Source of the DNA: Phaeocystidibacter marisrubri
GTDB lineage: Bacteria > Bacteroidota > Bacteroidia > Flavobacteriales > Schleiferiaceae
Reading direction: 5' to 3'
Assembly: GCF_008933165.1 (NCBI RefSeq)
Contig: NZ_WBVQ01000001.1
Span: 124,001-188,000, forward strand
DNA: 64,000 bases
The first letter of the stretch is position 1, and every line of letters begins with the position of its first letter. A program made the position numbers and the translations under genes. The notes beneath the pieces are model-generated. The model did not search any database. It saw only the letters and a program-made list of their open reading frames with translations, and was not told the DNA's origin. Shown piece after piece: positions 44,883 through 53,473 of this stretch.

Positions 44883-45296
44883 TTATTCTCCGTAGTACTC
44901 TACAGAGTTGTTTTCAGTTTCCACTAATCGAATACAATGTAATGCTACTCCGTGTTCAGCAATAACCGGAGCAAGAATTTTCCAGACGGCGATAGCGATA
45001 TTCTCGGTTGAGGTCATTTGACCGGCAAGGAAATCTACATCGCGATTGAGGTTTTTGTGATCGAGCTTATCCGTCACAAGTGTCTTGACGATCTTCTTGA
45101 GATCTGCGAGATTCATCACAAAGCCTGTGTCTGGGTTCACTTCGCCCTTTACGGTAACAATCAGTTCGAAATTGTGTCCATGGAAGTTGTGATTGGCACA
45201 TTTTCCAAAAACAGCTTCGTTCTGTTCTTCCGTCCAGTTCGGATTGTAAAGCTGATGTGCAGCGCTAAAACGCTCTCGCCTTTGAATATAGATCAT
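44883..45296 (-). CDS. queD: 6-carboxytetrahydropterin synthase / 6-pyruvoyltetrahydropterin synthase
   Basis: A 137-residue T-fold enzyme. Zinc ligands are His14 (FSAAHQL), His39 and His41 (FHGHNFEL), and the catalytic Cys33 (GKCANHN). The Cys is six residues before the first His (CANHNFHGH), a spacing seen in eukaryotic PTPS rather than CxxxHGH of classical QueD, so its product could be either a queuosine precursor or a pterin. The queG gene elsewhere in the window supports the queuosine pathway. It has its own promoter and precedes fabD by 33 bp. Confidence 0.85.
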   Translation of the reverse strand: MIYIQRRERFSAAHQLYNPNWTEEQNEAVFGKCANHNFHGHNFELIVTVKGEVNPDTGFVMNLADLKKIVKTLVTDKLDHKNLNRDVDFLAGQMTSTENIAIAVWKILAPVIAEHGVALHCIRLVETENNSVEYYGE

Positions 45297-45318
45297 ATAG
45301 ATGGCCTATTTGAAGCTG

Positions 45319-45326
45319 CAAAGATA
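45319..45326 (-). promoter_or_regulatory. -7 promoter element TATCTTTG of queD
   Basis: The minus-strand octamer at 45326-45319 matches TAnnTTTG exactly and lies 23 bp before the queD start, leaving a leader of roughly 16 nt. There is no space for a preQ1 riboswitch. Confidence 0.65.
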
Positions 45327-45363
45327 GAGAAATAGAGTACGATAAAGTGTTATAAAAAATGAA

Positions 45364-45416
45364 AGACAGGCATCTGTGAACCGGCAAGAGTGAAATCGGT
45401 CCGACAGAGCCTGTCT
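45364..45416 (-). terminator. Long structured hairpin after the barrel gene
   Basis: A 53-nt fold with stacked stems AGACAGGC/GCCTGTCT (45364-45371, 45409-45416), TCTGT/ACAGA and ACCG/CGGT, followed on the minus strand by a T-rich tract (TTTCATTTTTT). It most likely terminates the upstream barrel gene. Confidence 0.65.
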
Positions 45417-45438
45417 GAAAGAATGGTTTGGTGGAGGA

Positions 45439-45972
45439 CTAGAATCTGTATCCGATTCCAGCATTGAAAGTGAGTGCCCCTGGTCCTCCTGGTTGAGAAC
45501 CTACAGCGGTTTTAAGATTGAGGTCTAGTCGATTGGTTATTGGCGCAGAGAATCCAAGCTGAAAGCCCATGGGAACAAATGAATTTGGACTGGCGATAGG
45601 GTTAGCTCCTTCATATACGGTGGACTTTACATTGGTGTATCCCATAAAAGCTCCTACGTAGAATCCTCTGAATGCTCGGCTGAAGTAGAAGTCCACACTT
45701 CCTCTCATGTCGAATACATTTCTATCAATATATCCAGAACCGTTTTTGATGTCTCTTCCGTAGAAGCCAAATTCGGTGTTGAGTGCCCAATGTTTTCCCA
45801 TTCCAGCCGATAAGCCAAAACCACCACCGAAGTATCCGTATTCATTTCCCCATTCAATACCATTCAAGCTTCCCACAAATGCATGTACCCGAGCGTTTTT
45901 AGTTTCATTGGTTTGAGCAGATGCTACAAGTCCGGCGAGAGCGAAAAGTGAAATTAAAAGTGTGCGTTTCAT
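45439..45972 (-). CDS. Small outer membrane beta-barrel protein
   Basis: A 177-residue protein. I chose the ATG at 45972, where the signal peptide MKRTLLISLFALAGLVASAQ begins; ten more codons upstream are open. The rest shows alternating strands with Gly/aromatic patterns (GYFGGGFGLSAGMGKHWALN) and ends in GIGYRF, the typical terminal Phe. It resembles opacity/OMP-type barrels with no specific function. It has its own terminator. Confidence 0.78.
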   Translation of the reverse strand: MKRTLLISLFALAGLVASAQTNETKNARVHAFVGSLNGIEWGNEYGYFGGGFGLSAGMGKHWALNTEFGFYGRDIKNGSGYIDRNVFDMRGSVDFYFSRAFRGFYVGAFMGYTNVKSTVYEGANPIASPNSFVPMGFQLGFSAPITNRLDLNLKTAVGSQPGGPGALTFNAGIGYRF

Positions 45973-46095
45973 AGTTGTTAGTTTCTGTTTGCGCAGGGAC
46001 AAAACAAAGGGTGTGCCAAAAGGGAAGGAGTATGCACAACTTGAAATCTGATATCTGGTTCCTGGAGCTTATTATCCGATGCTTGGGGCAAAAAA

Positions 46096-46126
46096 AACGC
46101 GCCTCAAGCATGGCTCAAGGCGCGTT
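46096..46126 (-). terminator. Terminator of the lipoprotein gene
   Basis: A 9-bp stem AACGCGCCT/AGGCGCGTT (46096-46104, 46118-46126) followed on the minus strand by a run of eight T, just after the stop at 46146. Confidence 0.88.
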
Positions 46127-46145
46127 CAATTCGGTTAGAAGCGTG

Positions 46146-46562
46146 TTATTCTTCGCTTTCTTCTTCTGCTGGAGCTAAAAGAGGCTTGATCTTTTTGCTT
46201 TTCTGATCGCCATCCATTTCATCTTTGTAGGTGATGATGGCGCAATCTGGATTTAAGTCGCTGTTAGAAGTAGCAGCAATAATGGTGAAGGTTTCATACC
46301 CTTTGAGGTTTAGAAGGGTTTGATTAGAACCGTCGGTCACTTTAAAGGTGGCACTCTCTGAGGCTTTAGTTTCAGAATTCATCAATCGAACGTCAATGAT
46401 TTCCAAGTAATCCTGAGCGTCTTTTTCAATAGACAAAACATATTCCGTGCGGTTCCCTTCAGCAGGCTGCATTCTGCTTGCCGTTTGTTTGAATGGGGAA
46501 CATGCAGTTGTAAAAACAACCAGTGATAAAAGGGTGGCTCTGAGGATTGTGTTCAATTTCAT
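46146..46562 (-). CDS. Small lipoprotein of unknown function
   Basis: A 138-residue protein starting at ATG 46562 with a signal peptide and lipobox FTTAC (Cys21). The mature part is acidic, with SIEKDAQDYLEIIDVRLMNSETKA and a short Lys-rich patch before an acidic end (EEESEE). No family recognised. It is a single-gene unit with its own terminator, between the barrel gene and the TPM genes. Confidence 0.72.
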   Translation of the reverse strand: MKLNTILRATLLSLVVFTTACSPFKQTASRMQPAEGNRTEYVLSIEKDAQDYLEIIDVRLMNSETKASESATFKVTDGSNQTLLNLKGYETFTIIAATSNSDLNPDCAIITYKDEMDGDQKSKKIKPLLAPAEEESEE

Positions 46563-46729
46563 AATCGTGTGTCGTAAATGATTACCTAACAAAGATGCAC
46601 TTTTATATGATTCCAAACTCATTGAGGCTCGTCAGCATATTCTGTCTTTTGCGAATGTGCGGTGTGCTGTGATACTACGCGCTAATTGAGGGGGAAGTCA
46701 ACATTAGATCCCGTAAATTTTGAGATCCT

Positions 46730-47485
46730 TTACCAACTACCAGAGGCTCCGCCACCTCCAAATCCACCTCCGCCGAAGCCGCCAAAACCTCCCCTACCTC
46801 CAAAGTTTCCTCCGCCAGAGTAACCGCCTCCAAAGCCGCCAATCCAGTAGCCACCTCGATATCTACCGCCTCCACGTCCTCCGCCACCTTTGTTTCGGAT
46901 GATGAAAACGAGAATGAATAAGCCAAGGATGATCAGAATGGCGAATGGATTTCCATCTTTTGGAGCCTTTGTTCCAGATCCTTGGAAGGTTCCAGCGAGA
47001 ACTTCAAAGATGGCATTGGTTCCACTTTGTAGTCCATTGTAGTACTCACCATTTTTAAAGTAAGGAATGATGCGGTTGTCGATGATCGACTTTGTGGTAG
47101 CATCAGTCATGTAGGGTTCAAGACCATATCCGTTCTGTATGGATATATGACGGTTTCGAGTGGAAGTTCTCGATTCCATGGTCATGAAGATGATACATCC
47201 ATTGTCTGATCCACCTTGTCCTACTCCCCATTGTTCAGCTAGTTCAGCCGCATAGAGGTTGACATCGTCATTTACAGGTTTTGAAATGTAAATAAGGATT
47301 TGAGTAGATGTGGTGTCCTCGTAGGCGAGAAGTTTTTGATTGAGTGCTTCTTTTTGAGTGGCAGAAAGAATTCCAACTCGATCAATGACTAACCCTTCTC
47401 TCAGATCGGGTCGGGTTGGGAAATCTTGACTAACAGCCGTAAAACTCAGGATGGCACTGATCGCGATGAAGAGAATCTTTCTCAT
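46730..47485 (-). CDS. TPM-domain (YgcG-type) membrane protein
   Basis: A 251-residue protein: signal peptide (to about 18), TPM domain (residues about 30-165; DRVGILSATQKEALNQKL, STQILIYISKPV, WGVGQGGSDNGCIIFMTM), one membrane helix (about 183-200, FAILIILGLFILVFII) and a Gly-rich tail with repeated GGFGGG/GGG motifs ending SW. TPM proteins may hydrolyse phosphate or have structural roles in the envelope. It overlaps the next TPM gene by four bases, forming a lemA-TPM-TPM operon. Confidence 0.9.
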   Translation of the reverse strand: MRKILFIAISAILSFTAVSQDFPTRPDLREGLVIDRVGILSATQKEALNQKLLAYEDTTSTQILIYISKPVNDDVNLYAAELAEQWGVGQGGSDNGCIIFMTMESRTSTRNRHISIQNGYGLEPYMTDATTKSIIDNRIIPYFKNGEYYNGLQSGTNAIFEVLAGTFQGSGTKAPKDGNPFAILIILGLFILVFIIRNKGGGGRGGGRYRGGYWIGGFGGGYSGGGNFGGRGGFGGFGGGGFGGGGASGSW

Positions 47486-47934
47486 AGATCGCCTTTTGAT
47501 ATTTCGTCAGATAATTCATTTACATCGTCGGAGCGATACGGGAAATGCTCAGCTAGTGCTTTCCCACAATGATCAATGCCATTGCATAGGCCTGCTGCAA
47601 AGTTTCCCTTTTTGAATTCTGAGATGACTTCGTCTTTTACACTGATCCAAAAGGAATCACTCACTTTTTCGTGAATTCCTTTGTCGCCAATGAGTGTGAA
47701 TTGGTGCTCGTCGGTAGCGAGATAGAAGAGAATGCCATTTCGTTGTTCCGTGGCTGTCATTCCAAGTTTTTCAAAAACCTCAACAGCACGTTTATAGGGG
47801 TCCCCACCCGAGATGTGTTCAAGGCGTACGCGAATTTCTCCCGATGTTGCCTTTTCAGCACGCTGAATGGACTCCATAATTTGGCGTTCCTCTTCCTCGC
47901 TAAAGAAAAATCGTTTTTCCTTTTCTTTACCCAT
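47482..47934 (-). CDS. TPM-domain cytosolic or membrane-associated protein
   Basis: A 150-residue protein without signal peptide. The opening FFFSEEEERQIMESIQRAEKATSGEIRVRLEHI and GMTATEQRNGILFYLATDEHQFTLIGDKGIHEKV match the shorter TPM group (YgcG-like). It overlaps lemA by one base and the larger TPM gene by four, so all three are coupled. No catalytic role can be claimed. Confidence 0.88.
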   Translation of the reverse strand: MGKEKEKRFFFSEEEERQIMESIQRAEKATSGEIRVRLEHISGGDPYKRAVEVFEKLGMTATEQRNGILFYLATDEHQFTLIGDKGIHEKVSDSFWISVKDEVISEFKKGNFAAGLCNGIDHCGKALAEHFPYRSDDVNELSDEISKGDL

Positions 47935-48533
47935 TAAAACTGCACTTGAGGTGCGTTCTCTGCGCCTTGGTTTGCTTCAAAATATCCAGTGCGAGTTTCC
48001 ATTCCACTCATTCCAGCTACAATGTAACCTGGGAATCTTCTCGCTTTGGCGTTATAAGATTGAACGGTGTTGTTGAATTTGTCGCGCTCAATTTTAATCC
48101 GATTCTCAGTGCCTTCCAATTGAGTTTGTAATTGAGAAAAGTTGGAGGTCGCCTTTAACTCTGGATATTTTTCAACGGTAACCAGAAGTCGGGATAATGC
48201 GCCCGAAAGTTGTTCTTGAGCGGCTTGAAAGCGTTGGATATTAGCGGGTGTGAGTTGATCCGCGTTCAAATTGATGGAAGTGGCATTTGAACGAGCTTGA
48301 ATCACATCTGTAATGGTGCTCTTCTCGAAATCAGCAGCACCTTGAACGGTGGCAACTAAGTTGGGAATGAGATCGGCTCTACGCTGGTAGGCACTCTGTA
48401 CATTTCCCCATTGAGCATCTACCTTTTCGTCGAGTGTAACCAACGAGTTATAGGTATTGAAATAGGTGAATACTGCAATGATGCCTAAGCCAGCAAATAC
48501 CACCACTAGAATGAGGAATAATTTCTTTGCCAT
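47934..48533 (-). CDS. lemA: LemA-family protein
   Basis: A 199-residue protein with one N-terminal membrane helix (about 5-24, LFLILVVVFAGLGIIAV) and a long helical region typical of LemA: NSLVTLDEKVDAQWGNVQSAYQRRADLIPNLVATVQG, YPELKATSNFSQLQTQLEGTENRI. LemA has no settled biochemical role; genes for it often adjoin TPM/YgcG genes, as here. It starts three bases after the MerR-type gene stop. Confidence 0.95.
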   Translation of the reverse strand: MAKKLFLILVVVFAGLGIIAVFTYFNTYNSLVTLDEKVDAQWGNVQSAYQRRADLIPNLVATVQGAADFEKSTITDVIQARSNATSINLNADQLTPANIQRFQAAQEQLSGALSRLLVTVEKYPELKATSNFSQLQTQLEGTENRIKIERDKFNNTVQSYNAKARRFPGYIVAGMSGMETRTGYFEANQGAENAPQVQF

Positions 48534-48536
48534 GAT

Positions 48537-48872
48537 TTACAGCTGATGTTTTAGTTTGACTAGTTTCTCACGTATCGTCATCAAACGGCCTACCACTTCG
48601 GCTTCTTGTGCCACATCGTCACGGTTCTCCCGTAGTTTCTTGCGTGCGCCTTCTATGGTGAAGCCTCTTTCTTTCACCAGGTGATAGAGCAAATGAATCT
48701 GCTCGATGTCCTTTGGTGTGTAAGATCTATTTCCCTTAGTGTTCTTCTTAGGTTGAAGTTTTGGGAACTCCTTTTCCCAGTATCTGAGCAGGGAAGCGTT
48801 CACTCCAAAAATATCGGCTACTTCTCCAATGGTGTAGTAGCGTTTGGTGAGTTCAGGTAATTTTAAGTGCAT
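48537..48872 (-). CDS. MerR-family transcriptional regulator
   Basis: A 111-residue protein with the MerR winged helix near the N-terminus (RYYTIGEVADIFGVNASLLRYWEKEF), a second wing (NRSYTPKDIEQIHLLYHLV) and a coiled-coil dimer helix (RENRDDVAQEAEVVGRLMTIREKLVKLKH). It lacks a C-terminal Cys metal-binding site and any ligand domain. It is the first gene of the lemA-TPM-TPM operon and may regulate it. Confidence 0.93.
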   Translation of the reverse strand: MHLKLPELTKRYYTIGEVADIFGVNASLLRYWEKEFPKLQPKKNTKGNRSYTPKDIEQIHLLYHLVKERGFTIEGARKKLRENRDDVAQEAEVVGRLMTIREKLVKLKHQL

Positions 48873-49014
48873 GAATCGAAGTTAAGGTAGAATCATCCCG
48901 TATCAAAGAGCTGACGTGGCTTTCGCGCTTTGGATAATCGAAAATAATGGAAATGTCAGAGATTAGAATGACATTTTGACTTCATCCTTGCGACTGAAAG
49001 TATATTTTTGCGGC

Positions 49015-49776
49015 ATGATTCGCGACAAAAAAGTGGTAATTGTACTTCCAGCTTATAATGCCGGGAAGACTTTGGAGAAAACCTACAATGAGATTCCATT
49101 CGACATTGTAGACGATGTAGTGTTGGTTGATGACAAGAGTTCGGATGACACCGTGGAAGTGGGGAAGAGGCTTGGCATTAAGCACATTATCTCTCACGAG
49201 CAGAACAAGGGATATGGCGGAAATCAGAAGTCTTGCTACAACAAGGCTTTGGAGATTGGTGGCGATATTGTCGTTATGCTCCATCCCGATTACCAGTACA
49301 CTCCAATGCTGATTCAGAGCATGTGTCACATTATCGCGAATGATTTGTATCCTGTTGTTCTCGGCTCTCGAATTTTAGGAAAAGGAGCGCTCAAAGGAGG
49401 TATGCCGTGGTACAAGTATGTAGCGAACCGCTTGCTGACGCTTTTCCAGAATATCTTGATGAGTCAGAAATTATCGGAGTACCACACGGGTTATCGCGCT
49501 TTCTCTAGAGAAGTGCTTGAGTCTGTAGATTACAATGTGAATTCAGATGACTTCGTTTTCGATAATCAAATGTTGGCTCAAATCTTCTACAAAGGTTTTG
49601 AAATTGGAGAAATTACTTGTCCAACTAAATACTTTGAAGAGGCCAGTAGCATCAACCTCAAGCGCAGTTCTATCTACGGATTGGGCGTGCTGAAGGTGAG
49701 CATGCAATACCGCTTGGCTAAATGGGGATTGGTGAAGCCTTCTTACTTACTCAACGCTGGGCGTTCGAAGAAGTAG
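49015..49776 (+). CDS. Family 2 glycosyltransferase (DPM1/DPG-like)
   Basis: A 253-residue cytosolic GT-A enzyme. It starts MIRDKKVVIVLPAYNAGKTLEKTY, has DDVVLVDDKSSDDT, the metal motif MLHPDYQY, and LGSRILGKGALKGGMPWYKYVANR..SEYHTGYRAFSRE, the pattern of dolichyl/undecaprenyl-phosphate glycosyltransferases. It lacks membrane helices. I chose the ATG at 49015, after a TATTTTTG -7 element (49003-49010); this leaves almost no leader. A GT39-type transferase convergent with it (overlap 34 bp) could use its polyprenyl-linked sugar. Confidence 0.92.
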   Translation: MIRDKKVVIVLPAYNAGKTLEKTYNEIPFDIVDDVVLVDDKSSDDTVEVGKRLGIKHIISHEQNKGYGGNQKSCYNKALEIGGDIVVMLHPDYQYTPMLIQSMCHIIANDLYPVVLGSRILGKGALKGGMPWYKYVANRLLTLFQNILMSQKLSEYHTGYRAFSREVLESVDYNVNSDDFVFDNQMLAQIFYKGFEIGEITCPTKYFEEASSINLKRSSIYGLGVLKVSMQYRLAKWGLVKPSYLLNAGRSKK

Positions 49777-51404
49777 AACCCATTCTTTTCATAGAGAAGT
49801 ACGGCGTCTGGAACCCGTCTTTCAAACTCTTCAACCTTGTTGATTTTTACTGAAATCCGCACGGGACGATCGGTTTCTCCATAGAGCAGCCATTTTCCAT
49901 CTGTTGCCATTTCGTTTTGATGCGGTTGAATGCGGCCATAATACCAAGGTACGTAGGATTTGTACCCGTAGGTGGTGACGTATACTTCCTCTCCCACACA
50001 GCCTTCAAAGAATGAGACGTTAGCGCGTTGAGAAATGCTTTCCACTTTGGCTACAAAGAAGATTAGCGCCGCGAAAACCCAAACCCCATTCCCGAAGAAA
50101 AGGATCTTTATAGAGGCGTTGAAGTTTTTCTTTCTGTAAACAAAGTATCCCGCCAACACAGCCATGGCTATCAACCCCGGCAAATAGTCGATGGCACTCC
50201 AATTCACCTCCGCATTCATGTTGGCTTGTGCAAAAGGATCGGCAGAAAGTAGCGGAATGAGTTTGTCGGGATGCATGCCGAGGTAAGGCAAAGCCAAACT
50301 CACAGCCACCATGATAAGGCCAACTAACCCCAACCCAATGTTCCACCACTTGGCATAGGAGCGCTTTTCACGAACGACGCGCCAGATACTCACTGCCGAT
50401 AGGAAAGTGATCGGGTAATAAGCCATAGAGCTGTAGTGAATGATCTTGGTTCCAACCAGACTGAACAGAATCAACACGACCCAAAATAGGATGATCATCC
50501 AGAGTTGGAAATCGCGTAGATGACCAGGAAGATCAGCGGCCTTGCGGAGAGATTGAATGGCGAAAATACTGGCAGGGAAACAACCGAAGAACAACACCAC
50601 AAAGTGATAGCCGATGAAACCGCTGTGTCCCGCATCCCCGGTTGTTAGAAGTTCCCACTGACGAATGGTGAATTCAATGAGGAAATCGGGACCCCTAAAG
50701 AGAAAATCAACGGCAAACCACAGAGCAAACGTTAGGAGTGCAACCGCAGAAAAGCCGATGAATTGAATCAGCTTAACGGGCATTTTTCCCCGTTTAACTA
50801 AGATGTAAACGGCCGTAGTGAGGAATACAAGGAGGTAGGCAACAGGTCCTTTGGTGAGTATGCCGAGTCCGATTGCTGCACCTCCTATCCATAGCATGGC
50901 TGTTTTGGAGAGTCTGAATTGTACTCCATCTTCTTTTCCCACCCATGAAGCGAGAATCAAGAATAAAAGTCCCGTGAAGATGAAGAAGTTGAAGTACGGA
51001 TCAATAATTCCACTTTTGAAATAGAGGAAGGGGAGTGTGCTGCCGAACCACGAAAGCGCCCAAAGTATCCCGAATTTCTGATCCACCAAAAATGAACCCA
51101 ACCGGTATAGAGCGGGAAGCACCAGGATGCCGAGCAAGGCGTTTGGGAAGCGTGCGGCGTAATCACCTATTCCAAAGAGTTCCATAGAACTCGCTTGTAA
51201 CCAAAAGAAAAGGGGCGGTTTTTCAGTAAATTCGGCATAGTTGATTTGCATCTTTAGCCAATCTCCAGAAACGACCATTTCACGCGCTAGCTCGGCAAAA
51301 TTGATCTCATCCCAGTCGAACAAGTGGACACCACCTAAAAATGGAAGGAAGAACACTGCTGCCAGTAGCGCCCAAAAACTCTTGTGATTTAACCAATCTT
51401 TCAT
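49743..51404 (-). CDS. GT39-type (ArnT/PMT-like) membrane glycosyltransferase
   Basis: A 553-residue membrane protein with about twelve helices in its first 450 residues and a small C-terminal soluble end. The GT-C signature FDWDEINFAELAREMVVSGDWLKM sits in the first periplasmic loop with the catalytic Asp-Glu, followed by TEKPPLFFWLQASSME. Such enzymes transfer a sugar from a polyprenyl-phosphate to protein, lipid A or other acceptors. The 3' end overlaps the family 2 glycosyltransferase by 34 bp, which is unusually long for convergent genes. Confidence 0.9.
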   Translation of the reverse strand: MKDWLNHKSFWALLAAVFFLPFLGGVHLFDWDEINFAELAREMVVSGDWLKMQINYAEFTEKPPLFFWLQASSMELFGIGDYAARFPNALLGILVLPALYRLGSFLVDQKFGILWALSWFGSTLPFLYFKSGIIDPYFNFFIFTGLLFLILASWVGKEDGVQFRLSKTAMLWIGGAAIGLGILTKGPVAYLLVFLTTAVYILVKRGKMPVKLIQFIGFSAVALLTFALWFAVDFLFRGPDFLIEFTIRQWELLTTGDAGHSGFIGYHFVVLFFGCFPASIFAIQSLRKAADLPGHLRDFQLWMIILFWVVLILFSLVGTKIIHYSSMAYYPITFLSAVSIWRVVREKRSYAKWWNIGLGLVGLIMVAVSLALPYLGMHPDKLIPLLSADPFAQANMNAEVNWSAIDYLPGLIAMAVLAGYFVYRKKNFNASIKILFFGNGVWVFAALIFFVAKVESISQRANVSFFEGCVGEEVYVTTYGYKSYVPWYYGRIQPHQNEMATDGKWLLYGETDRPVRISVKINKVEEFERRVPDAVLLYEKNGFYFFERPALSK

Positions 51405-51553
51405 GCTGGAATGTAATGAGTTACGCTATTTCTTGAACGTGTGTAAGTTGAAGGAATAGAACCCAGCGAAATTAACTTTTCGTTGGCGAAGGCCAAAAAC
51501 GACTCAATCATCTTTTTGCGATATTTGCAATCAACAGACCAATCGGGAAGCAC

Positions 51554-52387
51554 TTGAAAAAGACACTAACACTATTAAGCCTCGCTCTTTCGTTGACGGG
51601 CTTTTCGCAATATCGCGAATTTGCGGAGCTGGCTCCCGCTACACTGGAAGAAGAGCCGCTCACTCCTTCGTTTGATTATTTCCTAGAAGAACTTTCTGTT
51701 TTTCAATGGGAGTGGGACAATCACGAGTGCCACGTCGATTCGATTGACCTCTCACTTTCAGAAGATACCATTCACCTAAACTGGGTAGATCGTCGCCATG
51801 GAAGTTTTCAATTGCCTATGAATGGACAGTTGCGAAGCAAGTTTGGTTGGAGAGGGTCGCGCTACCACTATGGTGTTGACTTGAAGTTAAGTACAGGGGA
51901 CACAATTTATGCGGCATTTGACGGTAAGATCAGATATGCACAATACAACCGCGGGGGCTATGGCAATCTCGTTGTGATTCGTCATTACAATGGAGTAGAA
52001 ACTTACTACGCCCACTTGTCCAAGTTTCTAGTAGATACTAATCAATACGTTCGCTCAGGTCAGGCCATTGGTTTGGGTGGATCTACAGGAAGGTCTACGG
52101 GACCACATCTACATTTTGAGGTGAGATATCTTGGTAATGCGATCAATCCTGAAGAGGTCATCAATTTTGAAACAGGTGAATTGATTTCGAAAGAGATGGA
52201 CATTACTAGTGATGTGTTCTCCTACAAGAAGGAAATGCGCGCTCGTAGATATCACCGAGTTCGCTCAGGTGAAACCTTATCCGCCTTGGCTAGAAGATAC
52301 CATACTTCGGTTTCTTCCATTTGTCGACTAAATGGAATTTCGAGAAACTCCATTATTCGAATTGGACAAAATTTGAGAGTGCGGTAA
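51554..52387 (+). CDS. M23 (LytM) peptidase with C-terminal LysM domain
   Basis: A 277-residue secreted protein: signal peptide (to about 20, LTGFSQ), a short linker, an M23 domain with metal ligands His105, Asp109 (YHYGVDL), His154 (YYAHL) and His187 (PHLHFEV), and a LysM domain (about 233-277, YHRVRSGETLSALARRYH...). All zinc and catalytic residues are present, so it should cleave peptidoglycan cross-bridges. The start is TTG. Its stop (TAA) directly abuts the stop of the convergent M23 gene. Confidence 0.93.
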   Translation: MKKTLTLLSLALSLTGFSQYREFAELAPATLEEEPLTPSFDYFLEELSVFQWEWDNHECHVDSIDLSLSEDTIHLNWVDRRHGSFQLPMNGQLRSKFGWRGSRYHYGVDLKLSTGDTIYAAFDGKIRYAQYNRGGYGNLVVIRHYNGVETYYAHLSKFLVDTNQYVRSGQAIGLGGSTGRSTGPHLHFEVRYLGNAINPEEVINFETGELISKEMDITSDVFSYKKEMRARRYHRVRSGETLSALARRYHTSVSSICRLNGISRNSIIRIGQNLRVR

Positions 52388-53362
52388 TTAGTCGAATGAC
52401 TGATTACTGCGTGAGCTGATCTCAATCAATTCATCGTATTCTTCTGGCGACAAATCGTTATAGAAGAAGTTGATCGGATTGATTTTGCTCCCGTTTCGAA
52501 TTACTTCATAATGCAAGTGAGGAGCGGTAGATCGGCCCGAGTTTCCAACATATCCAATAATGTCACCGCGTTTTACTTCCTGACCTCTTCGAACCACTAC
52601 TCGGTTCATGTGACCATAAAGTGTTTCGTATCCAAAGCCGTGATCAATTTGAACATATCGGCCATAGCCGGAGCCGTTACGCGTTCTCGCGACAGTTACC
52701 TTGCCGTCGCCAGTTGCGTAAATCGGCGTGCCTGTTGGAGCTGAAAAGTCGAGTCCGGTGTGCAGCTTACGAACCTTGTATATGGGGTGGATGCGATAAC
52801 CAAAACCCGAGGCAATTCTTCTCAAATCTTGATTGGACACAGGCTGGATTGCTGGAATAGCCGCGAGAAGAGATTCCTTGTCTCTAGCCAATTCCATCAC
52901 TTCGTCAAATGATCTACTCTGTACCACTAAGCGCTTGGTGAGTTGATCGAGCTCTGCGGTGGTTTGAATGAGTAAGTCGCTGTGACTATATCCTTCCAAA
53001 GCCTCGTATCTATTCGCACCGCCAAAACCCGAATTGCGAACCTCTTTCGGAACCGGTTCAGCTTCAAATACCACGCGATAAATGTTGTCGTCTCGGTATT
53101 CAATATCATCCAACACATCAGCGAGTTCCTCCATCCTTCTGTTCAAATCCTCATATTGCAATTCCATATTGCTGAGGTCGCGCTTTAGGCGTTTTTCTTT
53201 CGGGGAATCAATGATGTTATCCGCAGCAAAAAACAAGAGAACGCCAAACAAAAAAGCAGAAGCTAGGAATACACCGGTATTTCTCAGTTTGTCTTTCCAC
53301 GTGCGCTCTATCTTTCGATAAGACAGCGTTCTTGGATCATAGTAATATTTGACTTTCGCCAT
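52388..53362 (-). CDS. M23 peptidase with membrane anchor and coiled coil
   Basis: A 324-residue protein with a short N-terminal cytosolic part, one membrane helix (about 30-47), a periplasmic coiled coil (about 55-100), a linker and a C-terminal LytM domain with HTGLDF (His201, Asp205), LYGHM (His251) and PHLHYEV (His282, His284). The layout resembles amidase activators and peptidases that act at the septum; here the catalytic ligands are complete. Its promoter element is at 53419-53426. A short relative of its N-terminal half is encoded at 53474. Confidence 0.92.
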   Translation of the reverse strand: MAKVKYYYDPRTLSYRKIERTWKDKLRNTGVFLASAFLFGVLLFFAADNIIDSPKEKRLKRDLSNMELQYEDLNRRMEELADVLDDIEYRDDNIYRVVFEAEPVPKEVRNSGFGGANRYEALEGYSHSDLLIQTTAELDQLTKRLVVQSRSFDEVMELARDKESLLAAIPAIQPVSNQDLRRIASGFGYRIHPIYKVRKLHTGLDFSAPTGTPIYATGDGKVTVARTRNGSGYGRYVQIDHGFGYETLYGHMNRVVVRRGQEVKRGDIIGYVGNSGRSTAPHLHYEVIRNGSKINPINFFYNDLSPEEYDELIEISSRSNQSFD

Positions 53363-53418
53363 ATTGCTTTTCTGAGTTTATATGCATCGATGTCAATTCA
53401 AGACGGAGGTATGCATTG

Positions 53419-53426
53419 CAAAGTTA
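53419..53426 (-). promoter_or_regulatory. -7 promoter element TAACTTTG of the M23 gene
   Basis: On the minus strand TAACTTTG at 53426-53419 matches TAnnTTTG, 57 bp before the ATG. The -33 box is weak. Confidence 0.45.
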
Positions 53427-53473
53427 ACTTTTTTGAGACGGGGCCAGGGAATCTTGTAGTCCGTTACCTATAT

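Noticed and set aside
45297-45438. preQ1 riboswitch upstream of queD
   Set aside because: The -7 promoter element lies 23 bp before the start, so the hairpin at 45364-45416 is upstream of the transcript and better explained as a terminator of the barrel gene.
46730-46900. Repetitive GC-rich stretch resembling a repeat array
   Set aside because: It is the coding sequence of the Gly-rich tail of the TPM protein (GGC/GGT-type codons), not CRISPR or tandem non-coding repeats.
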